Source of the DNA: Gammaproteobacteria bacterium
Lineage (GTDB): Bacteria > Pseudomonadota > Gammaproteobacteria > Steroidobacterales > SZUA-146
Direction of reading: 5' to 3'
Assembly: GCA_013002925.1 (NCBI GenBank)
Contig: JABDLQ010000184.1
Location: 1 to 43,889 of the forward strand
DNA: 43,889 nt
A program made the translations under genes and the position numbers. Below are positions 1-8,589 of the stretch, piece by piece (the stretch's first letter is position 1; each line of letters starts with the position of its first letter). The notes beneath the pieces were generated by a model. It saw only the letters and a program-made list of their open reading frames with translations, ran no database searches and had not been told where the DNA came from.

Positions 1-129
1 ATCTTTATCGAAGGTACTGTCCACAACTGTTACCACAGGTGTGTACACAGGTGTAGCAGATGCAGAGAAAGCTGTGCAGAATCCTAGCGCCAACGCCAGT
101 AGCCGTACTCCGGGATATTTAATTGACAT
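1..129 (-). CDS. Exported protein of unknown function, N-terminal fragment
   Basis: Only the first 43 codons lie in the window; the gene runs off the left edge. The start ATG at 127-129 is preceded by a purine-rich AAGGAA ribosome-binding site about 8 nt upstream. The product opens with a clear signal peptide: MSIKYPGVR, then a hydrophobic stretch LLALALGFCTAF, and a likely cleavage after SASA. The mature part begins TPVYTPVVTVVDSTFDKD and carries no recognisable domain. It is exported, but its function cannot be stated. The 5' leader on this strand contains a perfect 6-bp hairpin at 165-179. Confidence 0.6.
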   Translation of the reverse strand, partial: MSIKYPGVRLLALALGFCTAFSASATPVYTPVVTVVDSTFDKD

Positions 130-280
130 AATGACTATTCCTTCCGCCTTTTTTTATCACCACAGGCAGCCGTGCTGCCAATCGTGACCTTGTACACCGG
201 GCTTTCACCACGGCTCGGATACGCCATTTACCCCCCAGAGGCACTAAACCCATCCTGCAAAAGTCATGCCAACTCATTAA

Positions 281-302
281 AGCGCCCGGTCTGCCGGGTT
301 TT
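281..302. terminator. Weak terminator-like hairpin downstream of the helicase gene
   Basis: CCCGG (285-289), loop TCTG, CCGGG (294-298) followed by TTTT on the plus strand. No plus-strand gene precedes it, and on the minus strand, downstream of the helicase stop, the stem is followed only by CGCTTT. It may be a weak helicase terminator or may have no function. The stem is only 5 bp. Confidence 0.3.
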
Positions 303-393
303 CCGGAACATGAGGACATGAACTTCCGGCACCACTGTAAGTTTATCTGACTGTTTGTAATGGATTTTTACAATTCAAACGCTTATTGCTAAT

Positions 394-2487
394 TCACCAC
401 AGTTCGCTAATGCGTGCGGGCAAATCAATTTGTTCGACAGCGTGAACCTGATCCGCACGGTGTTGCGACTCACCGTAAAATCGACGCTCACAAACCTCCA
501 GCAAAGTCGCCGTCATGAATCGGCTCTGCGCACCATACACATGTTTGCTGCCATGGCGCTGCTGCTGGGGCAAATAAAAACGCAGCGGAGAGATCAGGTG
601 AAGCTGATCTTTTGCGCGTGTTGCGGCAACGTACAAAAGACGCCTTTCCTCTTCAATCAGATTGTCATCGCCGGTGGCAAATTCAGAGGGGAAACTGCCG
701 TCCACCACGTTCATTATATAAACTGAATTCCACTCCTGTCCCTTGGCCGAATGAATGGTGGACAGCACAAGGTAGTCTTCGTCTTTTAATGGGTCACCGG
801 CATGATCACCACTGGCGAGCGGCGGATCAAGCGCCAGATCTGAAAGAAAATGTTCAGCGTCCCTGTAGGCATGAGCAATCTGCTGCAGCTGTTCGAGGTC
901 GGGCCAACGCACTGCAAAATCCGGAAACCGTCTTTCCAGGTATGGCCTGTACCATTGAACGATTTCATTGAGGTTACTCAACAGACTCGGCACGCCGCTG
1001 CAGTGACGCAAAATACCGCATAACTGCAACCATTCGGGCTGCCGGCTCTTTGGCAGTTTAAAATCGCTCAATGCCACGAAACGTGCATCGTTCGCCATCA
1101 AGAACTGCCAGGCGCGAGCGGCTAACGCCGGCCCCACACCTGGCAACAATTGCATGCAACGAAACCCGGCGAGCCGATCTTTTGGATTAACAGACCATCG
1201 CAACAGACACATCACATCCTTGATGTGCTGCGATTCCAGAAATTTCAATCCGCCATACTTCACGAATGGGATATTGCGTCGTGCCAGTTCGACTTCCAAT
1301 GCATCGCTGTGATGGCTGTTACGAAACAACACGGCCTGTTGCATTAACTGCAACCCGTCTTCGCGATTTTTCAGTATCTGTTCGGTTATATACCGGGCCT
1401 GGCAAAAATCATCCTCAACGGTGACATAAAACGGTTTATCGCCCGTACCCTTTTGAGCTTGTAACGTCCGGCAATACGGTTGCTTCGAATCACTCATCAG
1501 CACATTGGCAAAATCCAGAATGGCCTGGTGCGAACGGTAATTTTCCTGGAGATCTATGACTTTGACCTTGCCGCTGTACTGGCCCGGAAAATTTCGTATG
1601 TTGGCAACTTCGGCAGCACGAAAACTGTAAATGGATTGTGCATCATCGCCAACCACGGTCACGCCGGAACCTTCCGGACTCAGCTTTTTAAGAATCGCTG
1701 CCTGCAGGATATTGGTGTCCTGATATTCATCAACCAGAATGTGCTCAAACTTATTAGCAACTTCTTCAGCCAGCCAGCCCTCCTGCATCATGTAATACCA
1801 GTAGAGCAGCAAATCATCGTAATCCAGTGACAAACTTGACTGCTTTAGCGCAGTGTATGCTTTAAACAACTCGCGCAATTCGTCCTGCCAGTTTTGGCAC
1901 CACGGAAAATCCCGCGTCGTCACATCTTTAATCGTGGCTTGGCGGTTGACACAGCGCGAATAAATATCAATGCATGCATCCTTGCGTGGAAAACGCTTGT
2001 GCTTATCTGACAACCGTAATTCCTGGCGGCACACATCCAGCATGTCCGCAGCGTCACTGCGGTCAAGAATCGAAAATCCCGGTTGTAACCCAACATGCCT
2101 TGCGTACAGGCGTAGCAACCGGTGAGCGATACTGTGGTACGTCCCCGCCCAGGGTATTTTGACTGAGGGCCTGGCGCTTGCCGGCCTGGTTGCCGCCGTG
2201 GCGCTAACCACCTGCGCTGCCCTGTGGATCATTTCACGTGCGGCCCGGCGGCTAAACGTCATTAGCAGGATGCGATTTCCCGACACCCCGCTCCTGACGA
2301 GATTCGCAACACGATGGGCAATGGTCGTCGTTTTACCCGTTCCAGCTCCTGCCAGAACTAAAAGTGGACGGCTGGTACCGGCCTCGATAGCTGATCCGGC
2401 ACCGTCAGACTCGCCAATGTCATAGGCAGCAGCAAGTTGTTGGCGGCTGTTGAGCCGTCGGAGTGAAAAGGATGAGACTGAAGTCAT
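394..2487 (-). CDS. UvrD/Rep-type superfamily 1A ATP-dependent DNA helicase
   Basis: A 697-residue SF1A 3'-5' DNA helicase with the full motif set in order: Q-motif LNSRQQLAA (12-20), Walker A AGAGTGKT (46-53), Walker B LVDEYQDTN (251-259), motif III VVGDDAQSIYSFR (278-290), motif IV QENYRSH (314-320), motif V TIHSAKGQEW (from about 577) and motif VI EEERRLLYVAATRAKDQL (from 612). UvrD, Rep and PcrA unwind DNA in repair and replication restart. The C-terminus is shorter than that of canonical UvrD (about 720 residues) and the Q-motif is divergent, so this is probably an accessory paralogue rather than the housekeeping uvrD. The start is the ATG at 2487, whose upstream region carries a strong LexA-box match. 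The gene stands alone, divergent from the coiled-coil gene at 2611. Confidence 0.9.
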   Translation of the reverse strand: MTSVSSFSLRRLNSRQQLAAAYDIGESDGAGSAIEAGTSRPLLVLAGAGTGKTTTIAHRVANLVRSGVSGNRILLMTFSRRAAREMIHRAAQVVSATAATRPASARPSVKIPWAGTYHSIAHRLLRLYARHVGLQPGFSILDRSDAADMLDVCRQELRLSDKHKRFPRKDACIDIYSRCVNRQATIKDVTTRDFPWCQNWQDELRELFKAYTALKQSSLSLDYDDLLLYWYYMMQEGWLAEEVANKFEHILVDEYQDTNILQAAILKKLSPEGSGVTVVGDDAQSIYSFRAAEVANIRNFPGQYSGKVKVIDLQENYRSHQAILDFANVLMSDSKQPYCRTLQAQKGTGDKPFYVTVEDDFCQARYITEQILKNREDGLQLMQQAVLFRNSHHSDALEVELARRNIPFVKYGGLKFLESQHIKDVMCLLRWSVNPKDRLAGFRCMQLLPGVGPALAARAWQFLMANDARFVALSDFKLPKSRQPEWLQLCGILRHCSGVPSLLSNLNEIVQWYRPYLERRFPDFAVRWPDLEQLQQIAHAYRDAEHFLSDLALDPPLASGDHAGDPLKDEDYLVLSTIHSAKGQEWNSVYIMNVVDGSFPSEFATGDDNLIEEERRLLYVAATRAKDQLHLISPLRFYLPQQQRHGSKHVYGAQSRFMTATLLEVCERRFYGESQHRADQVHAVEQIDLPARISELW

Positions 2488-2505
2488 TTCATGAATATAT
2501 CGAAT

Positions 2506-2525
2506 AACTGTATGTATATCCAGTA
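2506..2525 (-). promoter_or_regulatory. Putative LexA (SOS) box
   Basis: The core 2508-2523 reads CTGTATGTATATCCAG, 14 of 16 matches to the gammaproteobacterial LexA consensus CTGT(AT)4ACAG. The extended 20-mer matches TACTGTATATATATACAGTA at 17 of 20 positions. It ends about 20 bp upstream of the helicase ATG, where it would block transcription, and lies about 86 bp upstream of the divergent gene at 2611. E. coli uvrD is itself LexA-controlled, so the location fits. That LexA binds here is inference. Confidence 0.65.
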
Positions 2526-2530
2526 TACTG

Positions 2531-2549
2531 TCATGTGTGGTTCACATGA
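2531..2549. promoter_or_regulatory. Inverted repeat in the helicase/coiled-coil divergent promoter
   Basis: A perfect 7-bp inverted repeat, TCATGTG (2531-2537) and CACATGA (2543-2549), with a 5-nt spacer, directly beside the LexA-like box. A direct repeat ACTGTCAT (2527-2534 and 2553-2560) overlaps it. These could be binding sites for a second regulator of the gene at 2611. No -35/-10 pair with good spacing was recognised. Confidence 0.35.
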
Positions 2550-2610
2550 ACAACTGTCATAATCGGGCTGCTTCCGACTATACCTGTACAGCATTGGACA
2601 AAGAGATCGT

Positions 2611-5600
2611 ATGCGAAAATTTGCCCTATTGAGCACTGCTTTACTGTTGTTTTCGATACTGGTTATCAGCTTTGTGAGCCTATCGGAAAATACCGCCTCA
2701 AACGCGCCTGCCCAACCATCAGATCAGAATTCCGTGCCGGTGGTCACGACTCCGAATGCAGTCGTTGGCCTGCGCCTCGATACCAGGCTGGCAAATCTTC
2801 CGCAGTCAGCACCGCGCCCGGCCGAACCCCAAGCCAACGCCATTTCCTGGGTGCGTGATCCGGACCGGCAACGTGCCTTGTTGTTTCTGACCGGCGCGCT
2901 CGTGCTTGGATTGTTCACCGGTGCGGCTCTTCGACGCCGCCCGGCAGCGCAACCTGCCGATCGCGAATTCGCATCCTTGTCCTTACCGGATCTGGGAAGC
3001 TCCTCAGGAGATACCGATGCACTGATCGCCGAGACTGCGGCTCAGCATGCGGCACGCACGAATGAATTAGAGGAGGAAATTACTGCACTACGCGATTCCA
3101 TCCAAAGCCATGAAATTGTGCAGGACGATAACCAGCAACGCCTCAGCGAGCATCAGGCAACCATCGAAGAATTACGACAGGAATTGCGCCATACGGACGA
3201 CCTTTCCGTTTCAATGCAGCGTGCTCAGCAGCAGGAAAAACTACTCGCCGCCGAGCTGGACGAGCGCGATGACATAATCGACAACTTGCACAAGGACATA
3301 GCAAGCTGGCAGGAAAAACTTGACATCCGCTCTGCCGAGTTTGAGGAACTGGATAAACAGCATGAACATGTTGTGCAGCAGGAACAAACACTGGCTGACG
3401 AACTTGCTGAGCGCGAGCAAACCATCAACAATCTTAAATCAGATATTGACAATTGGCGTGAAGAATGGGCCGCGCGAACCAAACACATCGAAGAGCTTGA
3501 TCGGCAGCTATCAACACTCACAGCAGATCTGGAAAAGGCGCGTGATGATGAAACCGCGGCACAAAATGCGGTAGAGGAACTGCAACAAGCACACACCGCA
3601 TTGCTGGCAGAAATAGATGTATTAACACCCAACGTTGCGTTGGCAGAGGATCTCAGGCAACAGCTTGAGGAATTGGATAAGCGCTACGATATTGCCATGT
3701 CTGACAAACAGGCGCTGGAAGAAGCGCTTGACGATGCTGTGACCCATGCACAGAAAATTCCTGAATTAGAGACACACCTGGACGCGGCCAGGGAAAAAAT
3801 CAGTGAACAATCTACTGCACTTGCAGAGACCCAGGCGCAAATTGAAGAGTTACAGGCAAGCTTTGATGAAGTGCAGAAACAAAAAGCACGCAGTGACGAA
3901 CAATTCGTTCAACTGAATTGCGCACACTCGGAACAATCAGCGGCACTCAACGAACAAATGCATTTGTTGGTTGACGCTCAATCTGCGGGCGAACGACAGC
4001 AACGGGAAATAGACGAACTCCAGGCCGCACTGGATACCGCGCAAGCGGAGGCTGAAGCGCACAATGCAGATGCTCTTGAACTCAAAAAACTGCTCAACGA
4101 GGCTAATGCAGACCTGGAACGCAAGCAGCAGGAGTATGCCGATACACAAACAGAACTGGAACAACAAAAATCCGAAAAAGAAGAGCTCGTGAACCACAAA
4201 CTGGTTCTGGAGGAGCAACTGTCCGAACTGGACACTGAGCTTGCCGCGGCTCGTAACAATAATACGGAACTGGATGACAGGGTTGCACTACTGCGCAATG
4301 ACCTTGACCAGATGACTGGCAAGATTCATGACAAAAATTCCGGCATCAGCGCCCTGAAAAACGAGCTTGTCGACTCACAAAAATTGCTGGACGAAAAAGA
4401 ATGCGAAATTTCAGAGCTTGCAAAGCAGTTAGATGAAAAGCGCGATACCATCGCTGAAATGAACGAAAAAATAGATGCTGCCAACGCGACCGAAGCACGT
4501 CTGAGCAGTTGGGATAACTCCCTGCAAACGTACAAACACGACTTGACCACAAAAAACCGTCTGATCGATGATCTCAGAGATGAATTAACTCTTGCAACGC
4601 ATACCGGCACTCTCTTAAAGGCGCAAATCCGTAATCTGGACGAGCAACTTGAAACACTCTTCGATGTTCAGACCGAGGCAGCCAGGCTTAACGAGGTGAA
4701 TTCCCAACTGAACGTTGATTTACAAAAGCAGAACGAAATAATTGAAAACCTCGGCGCGCAAAGTCAACAGCACGATGAAAACATCGACTGTTTCGACGAG
4801 GAGTTACAGGCACTGCAAAGAGAACACAGTCAGTGGCAACAGCACATGGAGAAATCAGCCCTGGCAGTGCGTGGCCTACAGGATGAGCTCGCTGATATTC
4901 ATACCATATTGGCGCGACTGGATGAGCTGATGGAGGACGAGCTCGACCACGAGCACTATTCTACCTGGACCAATATTGCAGATGGTGGATCAATCGTAGA
5001 CCGGCTGGTCACGATCACCGGTCATGCAAAGTTTTTGCGAGACTCGCTGCGTGCGGCGACGGCGGAGAATGAGGTCTTACTGTCATCGCAAGATGAGATG
5101 GTCAAACTACAGGAGCATGTGCAGCTACTACAACAGGCGCTGGGGGATCATCAATATGATTTGCAACAGGAAATTACAGCTCGCAAGCAACAGGAACAAA
5201 AATGCCAGAACTACCGTGAAACTATTGTCACACTCGAAACTCAAATTGCGGATCGGCAATCCCGGATTGACACTCTGACAAAATCTACAGACGCCTCTGA
5301 AGAACTTGTCGACACGCTGCGCCAGGAACTTCAGACCGCCCGCGTTCAGCTTGACGAAGCCAATGCAAATTTACGCAGCCAGGACCAGGAAATTTCGCAG
5401 CTCAATGGACAAATTACCGCTGTTGAGGCCAAACAACAGGAACAAACGGAATTACTCAAAACCAGAACCCGATCGATAAAACAGCATTATGAACAGCAAC
5501 GCCACGGCCTGATCAAGCGTTATCAGTCCACCAGCGATCAGCTGCGGCGCGCACTTTCCGGTCTTCAGGAAACTCACCAGGAATTACAACGCAAGTTACA

Positions 5601-5817
5601 GGAAAAAGACGCGCGGCTGAACAAGCTGCAACAGGCCGCTGAACCGCTGCCCGTGCTGACCACCGAGTATGCGCACGGTAAGCCAGCTGATAATGTGCCG
5701 GTGCTCAGCGCAAGAGCGAATCGCATTACGCGACAACCCGACAAAAGCACCGCCGACAAAGCACCGCCTGCGGTCGATATTCCCGTGCTTCGTGACACCG
5801 TTGGCAAAGACGAGTAG
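2611..5817 (+). CDS. Large membrane-anchored coiled-coil protein, function unknown
   Basis: A 1068-residue protein with two hydrophobic helices near the N-terminus (about 5-24 and 89-107), separated by a Pro/Ala-rich loop of about 65 residues. R-R-R at 108-110 follows the second helix. A very long heptad-rich region, about 146 to 990, is full of Glu, Gln, Leu, Asp and Ala with repeated E-L-x-x-x phrases. The short tail (about 1015-1068) is Pro/Thr-rich and repeats a V-P-V-L motif. Topology is probably N-in with both ends cytoplasmic and the loop periplasmic, placing the rod in the cytoplasm. No enzyme domain is visible. It resembles Smc-like or polar-scaffold coiled coils only in composition. 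It shares its promoter region, including a LexA-like box, with the helicase, and stands alone downstream. Confidence 0.8.
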   Translation: MRKFALLSTALLLFSILVISFVSLSENTASNAPAQPSDQNSVPVVTTPNAVVGLRLDTRLANLPQSAPRPAEPQANAISWVRDPDRQRALLFLTGALVLGLFTGAALRRRPAAQPADREFASLSLPDLGSSSGDTDALIAETAAQHAARTNELEEEITALRDSIQSHEIVQDDNQQRLSEHQATIEELRQELRHTDDLSVSMQRAQQQEKLLAAELDERDDIIDNLHKDIASWQEKLDIRSAEFEELDKQHEHVVQQEQTLADELAEREQTINNLKSDIDNWREEWAARTKHIEELDRQLSTLTADLEKARDDETAAQNAVEELQQAHTALLAEIDVLTPNVALAEDLRQQLEELDKRYDIAMSDKQALEEALDDAVTHAQKIPELETHLDAAREKISEQSTALAETQAQIEELQASFDEVQKQKARSDEQFVQLNCAHSEQSAALNEQMHLLVDAQSAGERQQREIDELQAALDTAQAEAEAHNADALELKKLLNEANADLERKQQEYADTQTELEQQKSEKEELVNHKLVLEEQLSELDTELAAARNNNTELDDRVALLRNDLDQMTGKIHDKNSGISALKNELVDSQKLLDEKECEISELAKQLDEKRDTIAEMNEKIDAANATEARLSSWDNSLQTYKHDLTTKNRLIDDLRDELTLATHTGTLLKAQIRNLDEQLETLFDVQTEAARLNEVNSQLNVDLQKQNEIIENLGAQSQQHDENIDCFDEELQALQREHSQWQQHMEKSALAVRGLQDELADIHTILARLDELMEDELDHEHYSTWTNIADGGSIVDRLVTITGHAKFLRDSLRAATAENEVLLSSQDEMVKLQEHVQLLQQALGDHQYDLQQEITARKQQEQKCQNYRETIVTLETQIADRQSRIDTLTKSTDASEELVDTLRQELQTARVQLDEANANLRSQDQEISQLNGQITAVEAKQQEQTELLKTRTRSIKQHYEQQRHGLIKRYQSTSDQLRRALSGLQETHQELQRKLQEKDARLNKLQQAAEPLPVLTTEYAHGKPADNVPVLSARANRITRQPDKSTADKAPPAVDIPVLRDTVGKDE

Positions 5818-6083
5818 CCAATCGCAAATGCAAGTGCAGTTGAGGGAATGGTTCGATTGCTCCCGCAACGGCGCGATCCAAAGACAGGTCATGCCGACAG
5901 CAGATCGAGGGTCTGTGGTGTTTGCGATGCGCACAGACGCGCGTCGGCGTTATGCCCTGCAGGGTCAGTGCTGGTTACACAACCTCCCAAGCACCTTTTT
6001 ATAATTCGACAGTCATCAACTCAGCTGACTTTGCACTACACTTCGGTGCGGACTGGCGTGGATCAGCGTTGGCTTGAATCGAC

Positions 6084-6599
6084 TCAGACTTTCAGACTCT
6101 TGCGCAGCCGCGCGGTCAACAGTAACAACAGATTGTGATAGACCGTTTTAGCGATTCGATAATCCGACATCAGCACCGTATCAAAGGCCGCGAGCGGAAT
6201 TTTAAGTGCCTGGGAACTTTCCGCGGCGACGACTGATGCCGATGCCGGTTTTTTGTCAATCAACGAGTACTCGCCAAAACAATCGCCTTTTTTAAAGGTG
6301 TCGAGTTCGATAAGTTCGGCTTCGGTCGTGGTGGGGTCAACCGCCGGTGATTCCGGCCTCAACACCAAAAACCGGCCCGCAGTCACCAGATACAATGCTG
6401 CTGAGTATTTGCCCCGGGATATGACCTCGTCCATCGGCTTGAAATTCAGGACCTGCAGGCTTTGCAGGAACGGCCGCAGATCCGATGCATTCAAATCGCG
6501 AAAAACATGGCTTTGGATCATCCAGTCCATGACTTCACGCTCGGTAATTTGTCGTTGAGTATCTTTCAAAGGCGAACTGGCAGCATCTGCAGGGGACAT
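6084..6599 (-). CDS. Cyclic-nucleotide-binding domain protein without a DNA-binding domain
   Basis: About 171 residues if translated from the ATG at 6597-6599, which has AGGAG 4 nt upstream; an in-frame ATG at 6704 would add 35 residues but lacks a convincing ribosome-binding site. The body is one CRP-type beta-roll: FLQSLQVLNFKPMDEVISRG, then ALYLVTAGRFLVL, then the phosphate-binding-cassette-like GDCFGEYSLIDKKPASASVV, then a C helix ending RLRKSLKV. No helix-turn-helix follows, so it is not a Crp/Fnr transcription factor. It is more likely a sensor subunit or a degenerate cNMP-binding protein. In place of the cAMP-binding R-[ST] pair it has P-A-S-A-S, so ligand binding is doubtful. It lies downstream of the GntR gene, in the same direction, after 118 bp. 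Confidence 0.75.
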   Translation of the reverse strand: MSPADAASSPLKDTQRQITEREVMDWMIQSHVFRDLNASDLRPFLQSLQVLNFKPMDEVISRGKYSAALYLVTAGRFLVLRPESPAVDPTTTEAELIELDTFKKGDCFGEYSLIDKKPASASVVAAESSQALKIPLAAFDTVLMSDYRIAKTVYHNLLLLLTARLRKSLKV

Positions 6600-6717
6600 T
6601 TTACTCCTCTCAGAATTCAGGCACGGCGGCCCAAGGAACATCGTTAGAAGGACCGCTAAGGTACACCTGTAAGACCGGGAAATAAAGACCCTGAAATCGC
6701 ACAATCAGCGGAGTTGT

Positions 6718-7395
6718 TCAGCGAGAGAAGGTGGCCAGCACAACCTGCCGCTGGCGCTGGCTCATATCGTGCACCAGGCGTTCACACTCGTTTACCTCCC
6801 CGGCCGCAATATTGGTGATCAGGTGACCAACAAATTGTTCCAGCCCGCGAATTTCATCCTGCCCGGCGGCCAACGCCCTGAAATAGGCCCGGCTGAAACT
6901 GGGATGGAGGTCCACAAACAACGCGGTCAAATAGCTGTTTCCTGCGATTTCGCAAGCCGTAAGTTGAAACTCGAACGATAGTTCCAGCAGTTCAAATGGT
7001 TCTCCTTGCTCTGCCGCCTCAATCAGAGCGCTTTGCAGATGCCTGAATTTATCCAGATCAGCTGCGTTCCACTTGTCACTGACCCGTCTCACCAGCAGAT
7101 TGATCAGAACTTCCTGAAGATCGTACAGGGCTTCAACGTCCCCGGGCCCGAATTCGCTGACCCGAGCCCCCTTTCTGGGCAGTAAATCCACCAGGTGTCG
7201 ACGAGACAAAACCTGAAGCGCTTCACGCACCGGTCCACGGCTGACGTCGAGTTCCCGGGTAATTTGTGCTTCGGGGATTCGTTCCCCGGGCGCAAGCTGT
7301 TCGCTAACTATTTGTTTTTGTACATAGTCTGCAATCTGCTCCGCGAGACCCAATGGCGGCTTGAATGCCGCTGGTTGTGGATTCTGGATTTTCAT
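6718..7395 (-). CDS. GntR family transcriptional regulator, FCD (FadR) subfamily
   Basis: 225 residues. The N-terminal winged helix-turn-helix (about 18-78) has the GntR signature: LAPGERIPEAQITRELDVS, then RGPVREALQVLSRRHLVDLL, then the wing PRKGARVSEF. The C-terminal all-alpha FCD ligand domain (about 85-215) begins DVEALYDLQEVLINLLVRRV. FCD regulators usually sense small carboxylic acids or acyl compounds. The gene is divergent from alkB with only 57 bp between the start codons, so it very likely controls alkB and itself. A GntR-type regulator beside alkB has been described in Alcanivorax (alkB2), from memory. A perfect inverted repeat lies between the two genes. Confidence 0.88.
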   Translation of the reverse strand: MKIQNPQPAAFKPPLGLAEQIADYVQKQIVSEQLAPGERIPEAQITRELDVSRGPVREALQVLSRRHLVDLLPRKGARVSEFGPGDVEALYDLQEVLINLLVRRVSDKWNAADLDKFRHLQSALIEAAEQGEPFELLELSFEFQLTACEIAGNSYLTALFVDLHPSFSRAYFRALAAGQDEIRGLEQFVGHLITNIAAGEVNECERLVHDMSQRQRQVVLATFSR

Positions 7396-7400
7396 GTCAT

Positions 7401-7428
7401 GATTGTCCTACAGTTTTACAATCCTACA
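7401..7428. promoter_or_regulatory. Candidate GntR operator between gntR and alkB
   Basis: A perfect inverted repeat GATTGT (7401-7406), 11-nt spacer, ACAATC (7418-7423) lies in the 57-bp divergent region. It overlaps a direct repeat TCCTACA (7406-7412 and 7422-7428) spaced 16 bp start to start. FCD-type GntR proteins bind short TTGT/ACAA-type palindromes, so this is the most likely autoregulatory and alkB operator. The exact half-site is uncertain. Confidence 0.5.
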
Positions 7429-7452
7429 CTTTAACGACCAACGGACTCTTTT

Positions 7453-8577
7453 ATGTATAACCACGACACTATCAGAGATAACTTGAAAAAAAAGCTCAAA
7501 CGCTATGGTTTCGCGCTCGCGTTGTTTCCTGCAGTGCTGCCGTTTGCCGGATATTTTCTGGCGACTCATTGGGGGTTGCCCAACCTGTTTGCGTTTACGA
7601 CCTTGTTCGTCCTCTACGGGTTATTGCCGCTCGCGGACTGGCTCGTTGGAACCGATCCGGAAAATCCAGCGGATACCGAGACAAAGCCGTTATCCAATGA
7701 TCGATATTTCCGTTTTTTGCTGTGGTTAAATCTTCCGATTGCCATCGCGACCGTCGTCGGCGGTATCTACCTGAGCCAGCACTGGCAAGGTCTCAACATG
7801 ATTGGACAGCTGGGACTCATACTCTCCTGCGGGACAATTTCAGCCGGCAACATGATCAATGCCGGACATGAACTGATACACAAACGCTCTCGTACCGATC
7901 AAAACGTGGGCGGATTGTTGTTATGTCTGGCCTGTTACCCAAGCTTCAAGATAGAGCATCTTCGCGGCCACCACGTGCACGTAGCTACCCCGAAAGATCA
8001 AAGCACATCGTCCTATGGCCAGTCGCTGTACGATTTTCTGCCATCGGCACTGATGCGCAACTTTCGTACGGCGTGGCAGTTGGAGCGCGAGCGGCTGGCA
8101 AAACATGACCAATCAGTGTGGAGCACGGCCAACGAACTTGTTCGTTGGTACGCCCTGGTGCTAATTCTTATCATCACCATCGCGGCAGTTTTCGGACTTG
8201 CGGGCGTTTTGTTTTTCCTGCTACAGAGTCTCACCGGGATCGCGCTACTCGAATCGGTCAATTACCTTGAACACTATGGGTTGCGCCGCAAACTGTTACC
8301 TAATGGCCGCTATGAGCGTGTCACCGTACAGCATTCGTGGAACAGCAATCATCTGTTGAGTAACTTGTTAACATTCCAGCTACAAAGACACTCTGACCAC
8401 CATGCCAATCCGCAGCGGCCTTACCAGGTGCTGCGCCATATCGATGAAAGTCCACAGCTTCCCGCTGGTTACTCCACCATGATTCTGCTTGCCATGGTGC
8501 CACCATTATGGATGAGAATCATGAACCCGCGCGTGCGGCAGTACTATCAGAAGGAGTCCGGCCTTACCCCATCCTGA
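7453..8577 (+). CDS. alkB: Alkane 1-monooxygenase (AlkB, membrane di-iron hydroxylase)
   Basis: 374 residues. AlkB hydroxylates medium-chain n-alkanes at the terminal carbon in the inner membrane, taking electrons from rubredoxin. All diagnostic motifs are present: HELIHKR (139-145), EHLRGHHVHVATP (168-180), NYLEHYG (270-276) and LQRHSDHHANP (310-320), which supply the iron-binding histidines. Hydrophobic helices occur at about 19-37, 45-63, 90-108, 115-135, 232-250 and 252-268, as expected for a six-helix protein. Length is slightly short of Pseudomonas AlkB (about 401). No rubredoxin, rubredoxin reductase or alcohol dehydrogenase gene is adjacent, so the electron partners must be elsewhere. 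Regulation is probably by the divergent GntR protein. Confidence 0.95.
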   Translation: MYNHDTIRDNLKKKLKRYGFALALFPAVLPFAGYFLATHWGLPNLFAFTTLFVLYGLLPLADWLVGTDPENPADTETKPLSNDRYFRFLLWLNLPIAIATVVGGIYLSQHWQGLNMIGQLGLILSCGTISAGNMINAGHELIHKRSRTDQNVGGLLLCLACYPSFKIEHLRGHHVHVATPKDQSTSSYGQSLYDFLPSALMRNFRTAWQLERERLAKHDQSVWSTANELVRWYALVLILIITIAAVFGLAGVLFFLLQSLTGIALLESVNYLEHYGLRRKLLPNGRYERVTVQHSWNSNHLLSNLLTFQLQRHSDHHANPQRPYQVLRHIDESPQLPAGYSTMILLAMVPPLWMRIMNPRVRQYYQKESGLTPS

Positions 8578-8589
8578 CAGCTTCCAGGG

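Noticed and set aside
165..179. Hairpin GGCAGC/GCTGCC as a terminator
   Set aside because: No T-run follows on either strand; it lies in the leader of the partial exported-protein gene.
3225..4610. Long antisense open frames under the coiled-coil gene
   Set aside because: They are Ser/Cys-rich mirror images of the Glu/Gln/Leu-rich coding strand, without ribosome-binding sites or domains.
5818..6083. Small genes in the gap after the coiled-coil gene
   Set aside because: Open frames there (for example across 5848-6138) overlap the cNMP gene, lack ribosome-binding sites and show no recognisable protein character. The 266 bp hold no clear terminator either.
6084..6599. Crp/Fnr transcription factor
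   Set aside because: The protein ends with the C helix; no helix-turn-helix domain follows.
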